A model generated the notes under the pieces. It did no database searches. It was not told the DNA's origin and worked only from the letters and a program-made list of their open reading frames with translations. Positions 1 through 7,282 of a stretch of DNA of 13,150 bases are shown in pieces (position 1 is the stretch's first letter; every line of letters starts with the position of its first letter). The stretch is from Albimonas sp036154955 (GTDB lineage: Bacteria; Pseudomonadota; Alphaproteobacteria; Rhodobacterales; Rhodobacteraceae), in contig JAYZWL010000087.1 in the NCBI GenBank assembly GCA_036154955.1, positions 1-13,150 on the forward strand, given 5' to 3'. Both the position numbers and the translations under genes were made by a program.

Positions 1-86
1 GCCGATGCCGGGCGGCGCCGGCGCCCGGTCGACGCCCGCGCGCGGGTCGGGGCGCCGCCTCCGGCCCGCCGCGCCGTCCTCCCGGC

Positions 87-326
87 TCAGGCGGCGGCGA
101 GCATCCCGCGGATCTCGTCCAGCAGGGCCAGGCGCTTCTTCTTCAGGGTCTCCAGCCGGACATCGTCCATCGGCTCGACATTGGTCTCGCCGCGGTGAAT
201 CTCCCGGTTCAGCGCGTGGTAGTCGTCGGCCAGCCGCGCGAAATGCGGATCCGCGGCCTTGCGGGCGGAGATGTTGGCGGCCTCGCCGGGCAGCGCCTCG
301 GCCAGTTCGTGCGGGGTGTGGCTCAT
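87..326 (-). CDS. YdcH/DUF465 family small protein
   Basis: A 79-residue, charged, helical protein. The HELAEALP start, the DPHFARLADDYHALNREIHR stretch (residues 26-45) and the C-terminal LKKKRLALLDEI (61-72) match the DUF465/YdcH family, which normally runs about 70-80 residues, so this is full length. The family forms helical hairpin or coiled-coil proteins whose biochemical role is not settled. There is no signal peptide or membrane segment, so it is presumably cytoplasmic. The start is fixed by an AAAGGA Shine-Dalgarno at 335-340, eight bases before the ATG; longer in-frame readings run into unrelated GC-rich sequence. It is divergent from the amidotransferase-like gene at 550. The shared upstream region carries an FNR-type site at 436-449, and a TTGACC -35-like element lies on this strand at 404-409, suggesting oxygen- or redox-linked control. 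Family assignment is firm; function is unknown. Confidence 0.93.
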   Translation of the reverse strand: MSHTPHELAEALPGEAANISARKAADPHFARLADDYHALNREIHRGETNVEPMDDVRLETLKKKRLALLDEIRGMLAAA

Positions 327-435
327 CGCCGTCGTCCTTTCCTTGTCGCGTCGCCGCGGTCCCGGCGCGCCTCCGCCGCATCGCGGGGCGGGGGGGCCGA
401 CGGGGTCAACCTGCCGCCTTCCGCTCCGCCCCGCC

Positions 436-449
436 TTGACCCGGATCAA
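436..449. promoter_or_regulatory. FNR/CRP-family operator (FnrL-type box)
   Basis: The site reads TTGAC-CCGG-ATCAA, differing from the FNR consensus TTGAT-N4-ATCAA at one base. The flanks extend it to a 16-base near-palindrome (435-450) with a single mismatched pair. FnrL and related regulators in Rhodobacterales bind this motif. It lies 110 bases upstream of the DUF465 start (minus strand) and 100 bases upstream of the amidotransferase-like start (plus strand). A TTGACC at 404-409 on the minus strand could be the -35 of the DUF465 gene. A start site near 371-374 would then put the box around -70, a class I-like spacing, but no good -10 is visible. Which gene it serves is inference. Confidence 0.6.
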
Positions 450-549
450 GCGGCGCCCTTGGCGCGCGGCCCCCGCGACGTTACCTTTGGCCCCGACCCG
501 GCCGGCCCGCGCCCGGCCCTCCCCCGAAGCAGCCAGTCCGAGAGGCGCC

Positions 550-1335
550 ATGCCCGCCCGCTCCCCCCGTCCCGTCATCGGCGTCATCTCCAACGCCATG
601 CTGATCAACGAGACCTTCGCGGTCTCGGCCGCGGGCGAGATGAACATGCGCGCCCTGCGCCACGCCGCCGACTGCCTGCCGCTGATCATCCCCGCCCTGC
701 CCGAGGCGGTGGAGCCGGACGACCTGCTCGCGGCCTGCGACGGCTTCCTGTTCACCGGCGGACGGGCCAACGTGCATCCCTCGCATTACGGGCATGAGGA
801 GACGGAGGCCCACGCCCCCTTCGACCCCAAGCGCGACGGCGTGACCCTGCCGCTGATCCGGGCGGCGGTGGCGGCGGGGGTTCCGGTGCTGGGCATCTGC
901 CGCGGCTTCCAGGAGCTGGCCGTGGCCTTCGGCTCCACCCTGCATCCCGAGATCCGGGACCTGCCGGGCCGCATGAACCACCGCATGCCCCCCGACGGCA
1001 CGGTGGAGGAGAAGTTCGCCCTGCGCCACGCGGTGACCTTCGCCGAGAACGGGACTTTCCATCGCCTGCTGGGCGCGACCGAGGTGATGACCAACACCCT
1101 GCACGGCCAGGGCATCATCGACCCGGGCCCGCGGGTGGTCATCGAGGGCCACGCCCCGGACGGCACGCCGGAGGCGATCGTGATCCGCGACGCGCCGGGC
1201 TTCGCGCTGGGCGTGCAGTGGCATGCGGAGTGGATGGCCTGGGAAAGCCCGGTCAGCCAGGCGATCTACACCGCCTTCGGCGACGCCGCCCGCAAACGCG
1301 CCGCCCGCCGTCTCGCCGCCGCCGCAGCGGCCTGA
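550..1335 (+). CDS. Gamma-glutamyl-gamma-aminobutyrate hydrolase family protein (class I GATase-like, peptidase C26)
   Basis: This 261-residue protein has the class I glutamine amidotransferase fold. An N-terminal PVIGVISN strand is followed by FTGGRANVHPSHYG (68-81), the nucleophile elbow LGICRGFQELAV with Cys117, an NTLHGQGI segment (182-189), and GVQWHAEW with catalytic His225 and Glu227. This set is typical of PuuD-type hydrolases, which cleave gamma-glutamyl-GABA to glutamate and GABA in putrescine breakdown. The usual WHPE is WHAE here. The length is normal (about 250 residues) and the enzyme should be cytosolic. The start was chosen for the GAGAGG Shine-Dalgarno at 540-545 and because homology begins at once; the frame stays open upstream but has no family sequence. 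No other putrescine genes (ligase, oxidase, dehydrogenase) are nearby, so the exact substrate is uncertain. A 5-bp-stem hairpin at 1341-1359 follows the stop. Confidence 0.9.
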   Translation: MPARSPRPVIGVISNAMLINETFAVSAAGEMNMRALRHAADCLPLIIPALPEAVEPDDLLAACDGFLFTGGRANVHPSHYGHEETEAHAPFDPKRDGVTLPLIRAAVAAGVPVLGICRGFQELAVAFGSTLHPEIRDLPGRMNHRMPPDGTVEEKFALRHAVTFAENGTFHRLLGATEVMTNTLHGQGIIDPGPRVVIEGHAPDGTPEAIVIRDAPGFALGVQWHAEWMAWESPVSQAIYTAFGDAARKRAARRLAAAAAA

Positions 1336-2380
1336 GCCGGTCGGGCCGCCGCGACCCGAAGGGCGACGGAGCCGGACCGTTCGGGCCGCTCGGGCCGCAT
1401 CGCGCATCCCGGGCGCCGGCCCGGAAGCCGTGAACCGACGACGCGGTCCTGCGCGGCGGAGCCGGACCGCGCGAGCAGGGGCGGCCCGGCCGGGACGGAT
1501 GGTCCGCGGCGCGGGCCATGACGCGCGGGGCCTGCGGTTCCGGAAGCCCTTGTCGTCCGGCATGACGCCCCCGGTCGTCGCGGAGGCGCCATGCGCGCAC
1601 CGACCCCGGTCGCCCGCCCCCTCATGATCGGCGCGCCACGCCCGGCTCCCGGCCGGCGCCGCGTCCCCGAAGCCCTGGGCCCGAGAAGCGAGACGCGGTC
1701 GGGCGAGGCGCCGTCCGCGGCGGACGTCCCGCGCCTGTCCCGCGCGGGCGATTCGCGCTACGGCCCCTCCCGCTGACCGCCGAAGGGGCGTTCGTCACCG
1801 CGACGCGAAGGCGGCGCCGGTCGCGGCCGGCCGCATATCTCCATCCTTCGGCCTCACGCGGAGAGACGCGCGCAAGACGGGGCGGCGGCGCCGGCCCGGT
1901 CCGCTCCGGACGAGGCGAGGTCCTGCCGCGCGACGCGAGGCGCGTCGCATCTCCCGGGCGGCCCGGCGACCGTTCGAGCCAGGAGAGGACCGGCCTCGCG
2001 CGGGCGGCGGATGGCCCCGGCCAGGCCGGCGCGCGGTTCGGCGAACCGCCTCGGCGCGGTTTCAGGCGGGCTCTCAGCCCCTTACGGGCCGGCGACGCCG
2101 CCGAGAAGGCCGAACAACCGGTCGCCGGCGACGATCAGGGCGCGACGGTCGGCCAATGGCGCGCGCCCCGCCTCGCCCCTCCGTTTCGCCGCTCCTCCGT
2201 CTCGCCATGGCCGGCTTCGCGTCGCCCCGTCTCGCCATGGCCGACCTCGCGCGGGCAAGCGCGCGGCGAAGCCGGCGTCGAAAGCCCCGCCTCGCTCCCC
2301 GCCTCGCCACGCCCCGGCATCCCCTGTCTCGCCCCCTGCCATCTCTCGCGGCGCGCCCCGCGGGACCGGCGCGACGCGGG
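1336..2380. other. Long GC-rich spacer without a convincing gene
   Basis: About 1 kb between the amidotransferase-like gene and the end of the RTX gene. Open frames exist on both strands, but they are Arg/Pro/Ala/Gly-rich low-complexity readings expected from GC-rich DNA, with no recognisable domain. The visible structure is small: a 5-bp-stem hairpin at 1341-1359 just after the upstream stop, a perfect 7-bp inverted repeat with a GGC loop at 2033-2049, a 16-base direct repeat with a 30-base period at 2197-2242, and a 6-bp-stem inverted repeat at 2357-2380 touching the RTX stop. A short coding-like stretch on the minus strand (2082-2162) is discussed under findings. No RNA gene was recognised. 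Confidence 0.6.
2197..2242. repeat. 16-base direct repeat, 30-base period
   Basis: CCGTCTCGCCATGGCC occurs exactly at 2197-2212 and again at 2227-2242. A degraded version (CCGTTTCGCC) lies just before it at 2181-2190, and related CTCGCC-containing pieces continue to about 2340. It lies in the non-coding spacer. It may be a short local duplication; no function is evident. Confidence 0.7.
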
Positions 2381-4162
2381 TCAGGCGATCCAGTCGGGCG
2401 GGTCGTCGCCGAAATCCGACAGGGCCGCGCGCAGCAGCAGCACGACCACCCCGTCCCCCGCCAGGCGGAGGCCCGCGCCCGTCTCCGTCGCGGTCAGCGG
2501 GGCGAGGCCGTCGGTCAGCAGCAGCGCGTCGCGCAGGGGTTCGAAATCCAGGATGCGGTCGCGACCGTCGCCGGGGGCGAAGACGAACAGGTCCTCGCCC
2601 CCGCCGCCTCGCAGCCGGTCCGCCCCGGCCCCGCCCGCGATCCAGTCGGCGTCGGAGCCGCCGTCGAGCCGGTCGCGCCCCGCGCCGCCGTCCAGCCGGT
2701 CGCGGCCGCCGCCGCCCAGCAGCGCGTCCGCCCCCGCGCCGCCCGACAGCCCGTCATGGCCCGCGCCGCCCGCGAGCCGGTCGGCCCCGGCCCCGCCGCT
2801 CAGCTCATCCGCTCCGGTCCGGCCGCCGAGCGTGTCCGCCCCGCCGCCGCCGTCGAGCGTGTCGGCCCCCGCCCCGCCCGCCAGACGGTCCGCGCCGCGC
2901 CCGCCCAGCAGCAGGTCGTCCCCGGCCCCGCCCGACAGCACGTCCGCCCCGCCGCCGCCCTCCAGCCGGTCCGCGCCCGCGGCCCCGCCCAGCCGGTCCC
3001 GCCCCGCGCCGCCGGAGAGCTGGTCGTCGCCCTCGCCCCCCGCGAGGCGGTCGTCGCCGGCCTCGCCCTCGATCTCGTCGTCGCCCCATCCGCCGTCGGC
3101 CGTGTCGTCGCCCTCGCCGCACAGGATCAGGTCGCCGCCGGTCAGGGGCGCGAGGCTGTCGGAGGCGGCGAGGACCTCGGCGTCGACCGAGCGCGCGTCG
3201 CCCCAGATCACGTCGTCCCCCGCGCCGCCGAGCAGCGTGTCGGCGCCCGGCGCGAAATCCACCGGGCCGGCGAGATCCTGGGCGTCGCCGAACAGGACGT
3301 CGGCCCCCGCGCCGCCGGTCAGCAGGTCGTCGCCCCCGACCAGACGCGCGCCCGCCCCGGCCCCAAGCGCGTCGCCGGCCAGCGCCCCGCCATAGGCGGG
3401 GGCGAGGAGCGCGTCGTCGCCGCCGATCATCTCCCAGTTCGCGCCCACGGCGCCCACGTCGCCGATCAGCACCGCCTCCGGCGCCCCTCCCTCCCCCGGC
3501 GCGACGGCGCCCGAGGCGTCGAGCCGGTCGCTCCCGCCCGCGAAGCGCCCGCCATCGGCGGAGGCGCGGTCGAGCAGCAGCGGCGCGTCTCCCCAGACAT
3601 GCAGGTCGCCGCGGGAGAGGATCAGCAGCTCGTCCCCGCCGCCGGAGACGGCGAAGACATATTCCGGCACGATCCAGAAATCGCCCGTCGCCATCCGGGC
3701 GCCGTCGTCGAAGAGGTTGAAGAGATCCGCGCCGCCCGCCGCGTCGTTCGCAGCGATCAGCGCGTCGCCGAAAAGCCGCGCGTCGCCGGGGCCGCCGGCG
3801 TCGAACAGATCCGCGCCCGCAAGCGCGTCGTCGAAGGCGCCGGTCACCGCTCCTTCGGCGGCGAAGAACCCCAGGTCGCCCAGCGCGTCGCCGACCCGGA
3901 CCGGAGCGAGCGCGAGAACGCCGCCGTCGTCCAGCCCCAGGTCCAGCCGGGCGACCGGGCCGGAGGGCGCGCCGTCGGGCGCGACCTGCAGCGCGCCGGG
4001 CGCGCCGCGGGCCTGCGCGGCGATGCCCGAGGGCGTGACCCAGTCGTAGATCGAGGCGGTGTCGGAGGCGGAGAGGATGCCGCTCCCTGTCTCCCGCCCG
4101 AAGGCGGAGGAGAGCGCCACCATGTCGGCGCCGGATACGGAAGTGACGGTCAAGCGCGCCAT
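2381..4162 (-). CDS. RTX calcium-binding protein, probable type I secretion substrate
   Basis: This 593-residue, Asp/Gly-rich, acidic protein has no Sec signal peptide. Residues 1-250 carry no catalytic motif I recognise and include several GD/DD-rich stretches such as AVSGGGDELLILSRGDLHVWG (171-191, which resembles degenerate beta-roll). RTX-like turns begin at about 276 (GGDDLLTGGAGADVLFGDA) and recur at 307-322. From 348 to 527 there are 20 consecutive nonapeptides of the GGxGxDxLx type. Residues 528-593 form a C-terminal tail (GRDRILDF, then hydrophobic segments) like the secretion region of type I exported proteins. Calcium would fold the beta-roll outside the cell. No ABC transporter or membrane-fusion gene is nearby, so export would need a system encoded elsewhere. 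The start is the ATG at 4162, 32 bases after the predicted start site of a TTGACC-N17-TTAACT promoter; the Shine-Dalgarno (CAGGG) is weak. It is divergent from the amidase. Its role (adhesin, S-layer-like or decoy protein) is unknown. Confidence 0.9.
   Translation of the reverse strand: MARLTVTSVSGADMVALSSAFGRETGSGILSASDTASIYDWVTPSGIAAQARGAPGALQVAPDGAPSGPVARLDLGLDDGGVLALAPVRVGDALGDLGFFAAEGAVTGAFDDALAGADLFDAGGPGDARLFGDALIAANDAAGGADLFNLFDDGARMATGDFWIVPEYVFAVSGGGDELLILSRGDLHVWGDAPLLLDRASADGGRFAGGSDRLDASGAVAPGEGGAPEAVLIGDVGAVGANWEMIGGDDALLAPAYGGALAGDALGAGAGARLVGGDDLLTGGAGADVLFGDAQDLAGPVDFAPGADTLLGGAGDDVIWGDARSVDAEVLAASDSLAPLTGGDLILCGEGDDTADGGWGDDEIEGEAGDDRLAGGEGDDQLSGGAGRDRLGGAAGADRLEGGGGADVLSGGAGDDLLLGGRGADRLAGGAGADTLDGGGGADTLGGRTGADELSGGAGADRLAGGAGHDGLSGGAGADALLGGGGRDRLDGGAGRDRLDGGSDADWIAGGAGADRLRGGGGEDLFVFAPGDGRDRILDFEPLRDALLLTDGLAPLTATETGAGLRLAGDGVVVLLLRAALSDFGDDPPDWIA
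2582..3121 (-). repeat. Array of 20 RTX nonapeptide repeats (27-base units)
   Basis: Twenty back-to-back 27-base units encode residues 348-527 of the RTX protein, without a single insertion or phase slip. The modal unit is GGAGADRLA. The weakest units are the first (CGEGDDTAD) and the eighteenth (GGSDADWIA). Arg or Ala beside the conserved Asp is more common than in the classical GGxGNDxL unit. In established RTX structures each pair of turns binds calcium between Gly/Asp-rich loops of a parallel beta-roll. Confidence 0.95.
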
Positions 4163-4200
4163 GCATCGCCCTGTCGCCCCGTCCGTCGCCCCCGCCCGCG

Positions 4201-4229
4201 AGTTAAGCGGGGCCCGGGCCGCGGGTCAA
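4201..4229 (-). promoter_or_regulatory. Candidate sigma-70-type promoter of the RTX gene
   Basis: On the minus strand TTGACC (4224-4229) is followed after exactly 17 bases by TTAACT (4201-4206). The -35 matches the TTGACA consensus at five of six positions; the -10 matches TATAAT at three. The implied start is near 4194, giving a 5' leader of about 32 bases before the ATG at 4162. The same GCAGGTTGACC string occurs upstream of the DUF465 gene, also on the minus strand. Confidence 0.42.
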
Positions 4230-4495
4230 CCTGCGCGGGTCCCGCGGGCGGATTTTCTCGCGGAAGGAGGCGCGCGCCCGGACCGACCCTCGGCGAAGCG
4301 GCGCGACGCCCCGGACAAGGGCCGCGCCCGGGCGCCCGCGCCGCGCGGCGCCGTCGCCGCCCGGCGGCGCCGCTGCGGGCGGAACCCCGCGGCCTCGCGA
4401 AGAGGCGGCCGAGGGCGGGCCCGGGAACGCGGGCCCGAAACGCGGCGCGGCGCGGAATTGTCGCGAGAAAATGCGTGGAATGTCGACTGTCGGCG

Positions 4496-4525
4496 TTGTG
4501 ACCGCGCCGCGGCGCCGCCTAGGCT
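4496..4525 (+). promoter_or_regulatory. Candidate promoter of the amidase gene
   Basis: TTGTGA (4496-4501) and TAGGCT (4520-4525) are separated by 18 bases and sit at the edge of a less GC-rich patch. The implied start near 4532 leaves a leader of about 70 bases before the amidase ATG. The match to consensus is moderate and this is a guess from position and composition. Confidence 0.3.
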
Positions 4526-4602
4526 CGCCGCGAACGCCATTCCGCGGGGCCGGCGCCGACTCGCCCGCCCCGTCCGCAGCCCGTCCCCGAGGAGACCGCC
4601 CC

Positions 4603-6015
4603 ATGTCCGACCCGATCTGGCGATGGACCGCCACGCGCACCGCCCGCGCCATCCGCGCCCGCGAGATCAGCGCCGAGACCGTGGCCGACGCCCATGTCGC
4701 CCGCATGCGCGCCGCCAACCCCGCGATCAACGCCGTGGTGGTCGACCTGGGCGACGCGGCGATGGAGACCGCCCGCGGCGTCGACCGGGCGCTCGCGCGC
4801 GGCGAAAGCCCCGACCTGCTGACCGGCGTGCCGGTCAACATCAAGATCAACGTGGACTATGCCGGCCAGGCCAATTCCAACGGCGCGCCGTCGCTGGCCG
4901 ACAACATCGCGGCCGAGGACTCGGCGGTGGTGCGCAACCTGCGCCGGGCCGGCGCGGTCTGCGTCGGGCTGACCAACACCCCCGAATTCTCGATGCGGAT
5001 GCATACCGACAACCCGCTCCATGGCGAGACGCTGAACCCCTGGGATCCGGCGATCACCTGCGGCGGCTCCTCGGGCGGCGCGGGGGCGGCGACGGCGATG
5101 GGCTTCGGCTGCATCGGGCATGGCAACGATATCGGCGGCTCGCTGCGCTGGCCCGCGCATTGCAACGGCATCGCCACCATCAAGCCGACGCAGGGGCGGA
5201 TCCCGGCCTTCAACCCCTCGGCCCCGGCGGAGCGGCCGATGATGGCGCAGCTCTTCTCCACCCAGGGGCCGCTGGCGCGCTCCGTCGCCGACGTGCGGCT
5301 GGGGCTGGAGGTGATGGCCCGGCGCGACCCGCGCGACCCGTTCTGGGCGCCGGCGCCGCTGAAGGGGCCGGAGGTTCCGAAGAAGGCGGCGCTGGCGAAG
5401 CTGCCCGCGGGGATGGAGGCCGATCCGCGCATCCTCGCCCTGCTGCGCGGCGCGGCGGACGCGCTGGCCGATGCGGGCTGGCAGGTCGAGGAGGTCGAGG
5501 TTCCCGACGTGCGCGCCTGCTGGCAGGTCTGGGCGGACATCCTGCTCAACGAGATGAACGTGATGATGGGCGAGGGGATGCTCGCCGTGGCCTCGGACGA
5601 CTTCAAGAAGGCCTGGACGGGGATGGACGCCTACACCTCGCGGCTGGATCTGAAGGGGTTCATGGAGGCGTGCTCGGCCCGGATCACCTGGCAGCGGCGC
5701 TGGCTGGGCTTCCTGGAGGACTGGCCGGTGGTGCTGGCCCCGACCACGGTGGTCCCGACCTTCGCGAAGGGGGCCGACATCGCGGCGCCGGAGGTGACGC
5801 GGAAGATCTGGGGCAACGACGTGCTGTTCATCGGCATCGTCAACATGCTGGGCCTGCCCGCGGCGGTGGCGCCGGTGGGGGTGGTGGACGGGGCGCCGGT
5901 GGGCGCGCAGTTCATCGCCTCGCGCTATCGGGAGGACGTGGCGCTGGCGGCGGCGGAGGCGGTGGAAGGCGCGCTCGGCCCGGTGGTCCCGCAGCTCTGG
6001 GCGCGCGAGGACTGA
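4603..6015 (+). CDS. Amidase-signature family hydrolase
   Basis: A 470-residue enzyme of the amidase signature (AS) family, which hydrolyses amide bonds with a Ser-cisSer-Lys triad. The triad is visible: Lys81 in GVPVNIKIN, cis-Ser156 in CGGSSGGAG, and nucleophile Ser180 in GNDIGGSLRWPA. The C-terminal PAAVAPVGVVDGAPVGAQFIA (419-439) is the usual AS-family end. The length is normal (450-520 residues). There is no signal peptide, so it is probably cytosolic. It is not GatA: no gatB or gatC is adjacent and the region around the nucleophile differs. The substrate cannot be told from sequence; such genes are often annotated simply as amidase or as indoleacetamide- or nicotinamide-type hydrolases. 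The start is fixed by GAGGAG at 4589-4594, eight bases before the ATG, and by homology from residue 5 onward. It appears to be a single-gene transcription unit, divergent from the RTX gene, followed at once by an inverted repeat (6017-6034). Confidence 0.93.
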   Translation: MSDPIWRWTATRTARAIRAREISAETVADAHVARMRAANPAINAVVVDLGDAAMETARGVDRALARGESPDLLTGVPVNIKINVDYAGQANSNGAPSLADNIAAEDSAVVRNLRRAGAVCVGLTNTPEFSMRMHTDNPLHGETLNPWDPAITCGGSSGGAGAATAMGFGCIGHGNDIGGSLRWPAHCNGIATIKPTQGRIPAFNPSAPAERPMMAQLFSTQGPLARSVADVRLGLEVMARRDPRDPFWAPAPLKGPEVPKKAALAKLPAGMEADPRILALLRGAADALADAGWQVEEVEVPDVRACWQVWADILLNEMNVMMGEGMLAVASDDFKKAWTGMDAYTSRLDLKGFMEACSARITWQRRWLGFLEDWPVVLAPTTVVPTFAKGADIAAPEVTRKIWGNDVLFIGIVNMLGLPAAVAPVGVVDGAPVGAQFIASRYREDVALAAAEAVEGALGPVVPQLWARED

Positions 6016-6016
6016 G

Positions 6017-6034
6017 CGGGCGGACGCGCGCCCG
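6017..6034 (+). terminator. Hairpin immediately after the amidase stop
   Basis: CGGGCG (6017-6022) and CGCCCG (6029-6034) can pair around a 6-base loop, starting two bases after the TGA. No T-run follows, so it could be a weak or Rho-assisted terminator, an RNA-stabilising end, or chance in GC-rich DNA. Confidence 0.2.
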
Positions 6035-6904
6035 GGCCGTCGAGGCCCCGGCGCGCGTCGCGACGCCGGCTTGCGGGGCGCGGGCTGCGGCGGGGCGCCT
6101 GCGTCGCGGAGGCGGGACGCCGCGGAGCGGGGCCCAAAACCCGGAGGGCGTTCGCACGCGGGCGACCTGCGACCCTCGTCCGGCGCCCCCCGTCCGGCCC
6201 CCCCGTTCGACGCCACCCGCCCTGCGACCCGTGCCCGGCGCGCGACCTCGAACGGCGCGACACTTCGCGACGGCCGGGCCGCCGCGGCGTCGCCGACGGA
6301 CGCGCCGCATGTCGCGCCCCCGCCTCCCCGGTTCCGCGCAGGCCGCACCGCAACCCCATCCCGCGCCGTCGTTTCGGGCTCCGGTTCCTGATCCCCGTTC
6401 CAAATCCCCATACCAACCTCCGCCGCGCCTCCCCGCCCCGCGCCCCTGGCGTCCCGACCGGGCCGGCTAGGCGCGCTCGCTGCCACGGGTTCCTCCCCCG
6501 CTGCCAAGCAGGCTGCGGACCACGGCGTTCCGGATCGTGTCCCCGAGACGAGGCCCACGGCCCGGCGCAGCGGGTTGCGACGAACGGCGAGGCGGCCGGG
6601 ACAGGCGCGGACGCGCTTCCGGCGCGCGCATCCTCGCCGCGGGCGCGCAGGGCGGGCGGGCGGGCGGAAAGCCCCATGCGCGATCGCGTCGCCTCGGGCA
6701 CACCGCCCGGTCCGGAACGCGGGGCGCGTTCGCCCGGGCCGCGCTCGCGGCCCGCCTGCGCAACGGGCGGCGCAACGACGTGGGCGCCGCCGCCGGATCG
6801 AGGGTCGGCGACAGGCGACGGCCGGGGGGCGGCGACGCGGGATCGACGCTATCGGCGCGCGACGACCGACGCGCGGGGCGGAAAGAGCGAGGGCGACGCG
6901 ATCA

Positions 6905-6943
6905 TCCGGGCGACGGGCGAAACGATGGTCCGGGCGACGGGCG
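6905..6943. repeat. 15-base direct repeat, 24-base period
   Basis: TCCGGGCGACGGGCG occurs exactly at 6905-6919 and 6929-6943, separated by 9 bases. It lies inside the non-coding spacer. It is too short to assign to a known repeat family. Confidence 0.7.
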
Positions 6944-7253
6944 GCGGTCATGCGCGAGACGGTCGGAGGGCGGCGGGCGCGGATCGGCGTTGCGACGGCG
7001 CGGCGCGCCCCGCCCCAACCGCGCCGTCGATCCCGCGCCGCGCGGGCGGCCGGGGGCAAGCGGCGCACGGGTCGTCGCGCGGCCCGGCGCCCGTCGCGAC
7101 ACGACCCTCCGCGTCTCGTGCCGGGCGCCGCGCGCCAGCCGCCCGCCCCCAAGCCCAGGCCTCATGCTACCCGGCATCCGACGCCGGTCCGACCCCCGAC
7201 GCGTCTCCGCCCCCCTCGCCTCCCGCCCGCGCCCCCGCGCGCGCCTCCCCCCC

Positions 7254-7282
7254 TTGCCATCGCCCCGCGCCCGGGGTCTGCT
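7254..7282 (+). promoter_or_regulatory. Candidate promoter of the alpha/beta hydrolase gene
   Basis: TTGCCA (7254-7259, five of six to the -35 consensus) and TCTGCT (7277-7282, three of six to the -10) are 17 bases apart. The implied start near 7289 falls just ahead of the Shine-Dalgarno GGGAGG at 7297-7302. Position and spacing support it; the -10 is poor. Confidence 0.25.

Larger units (their letters stand above)
4163..4602. other. Divergent intergenic region, RTX gene / amidase
   Basis: These 440 bases separate the starts of the RTX gene (-) and the amidase (+). Each edge carries a promoter-like element (4201-4229 minus, 4496-4525 plus). The middle is extremely GC-rich, with short open frames of Arg/Pro-rich composition and no recognisable product. 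A relatively AT-rich patch at about 4454-4500 just before the plus-strand promoter is the only compositional break. Confidence 0.55.

Noticed and set aside
259..549. N-terminal extension of the gamma-Glu-GABA hydrolase-like protein in the same open frame
   Set aside because: The upstream reading overlaps the divergent DUF465 gene and the FNR-type site. It is low complexity, and a Shine-Dalgarno plus family sequence begin at 550.
1591..1776. 61-codon plus-strand ORF with GGAGG four bases before its ATG
   Set aside because: The ribosome-binding site is too close, the product is Pro/Arg-rich with no recognisable features, and ORFs of this size are expected by chance in this composition.
2582..3121. 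Tandem repeat array considered as CRISPR or satellite DNA
   Set aside because: The 27-base units have no spacers, vary at synonymous and x positions, and translate in phase to RTX nonapeptides.
2156..4501. Long plus-strand open frames across the RTX gene
   Set aside because: They are periodic Val/Gln/Pro/Arg- or Arg/Pro-rich shadows of the 27-base RTX repeats. The minus strand gives the recognised nonapeptide protein with a proper end and promoter.
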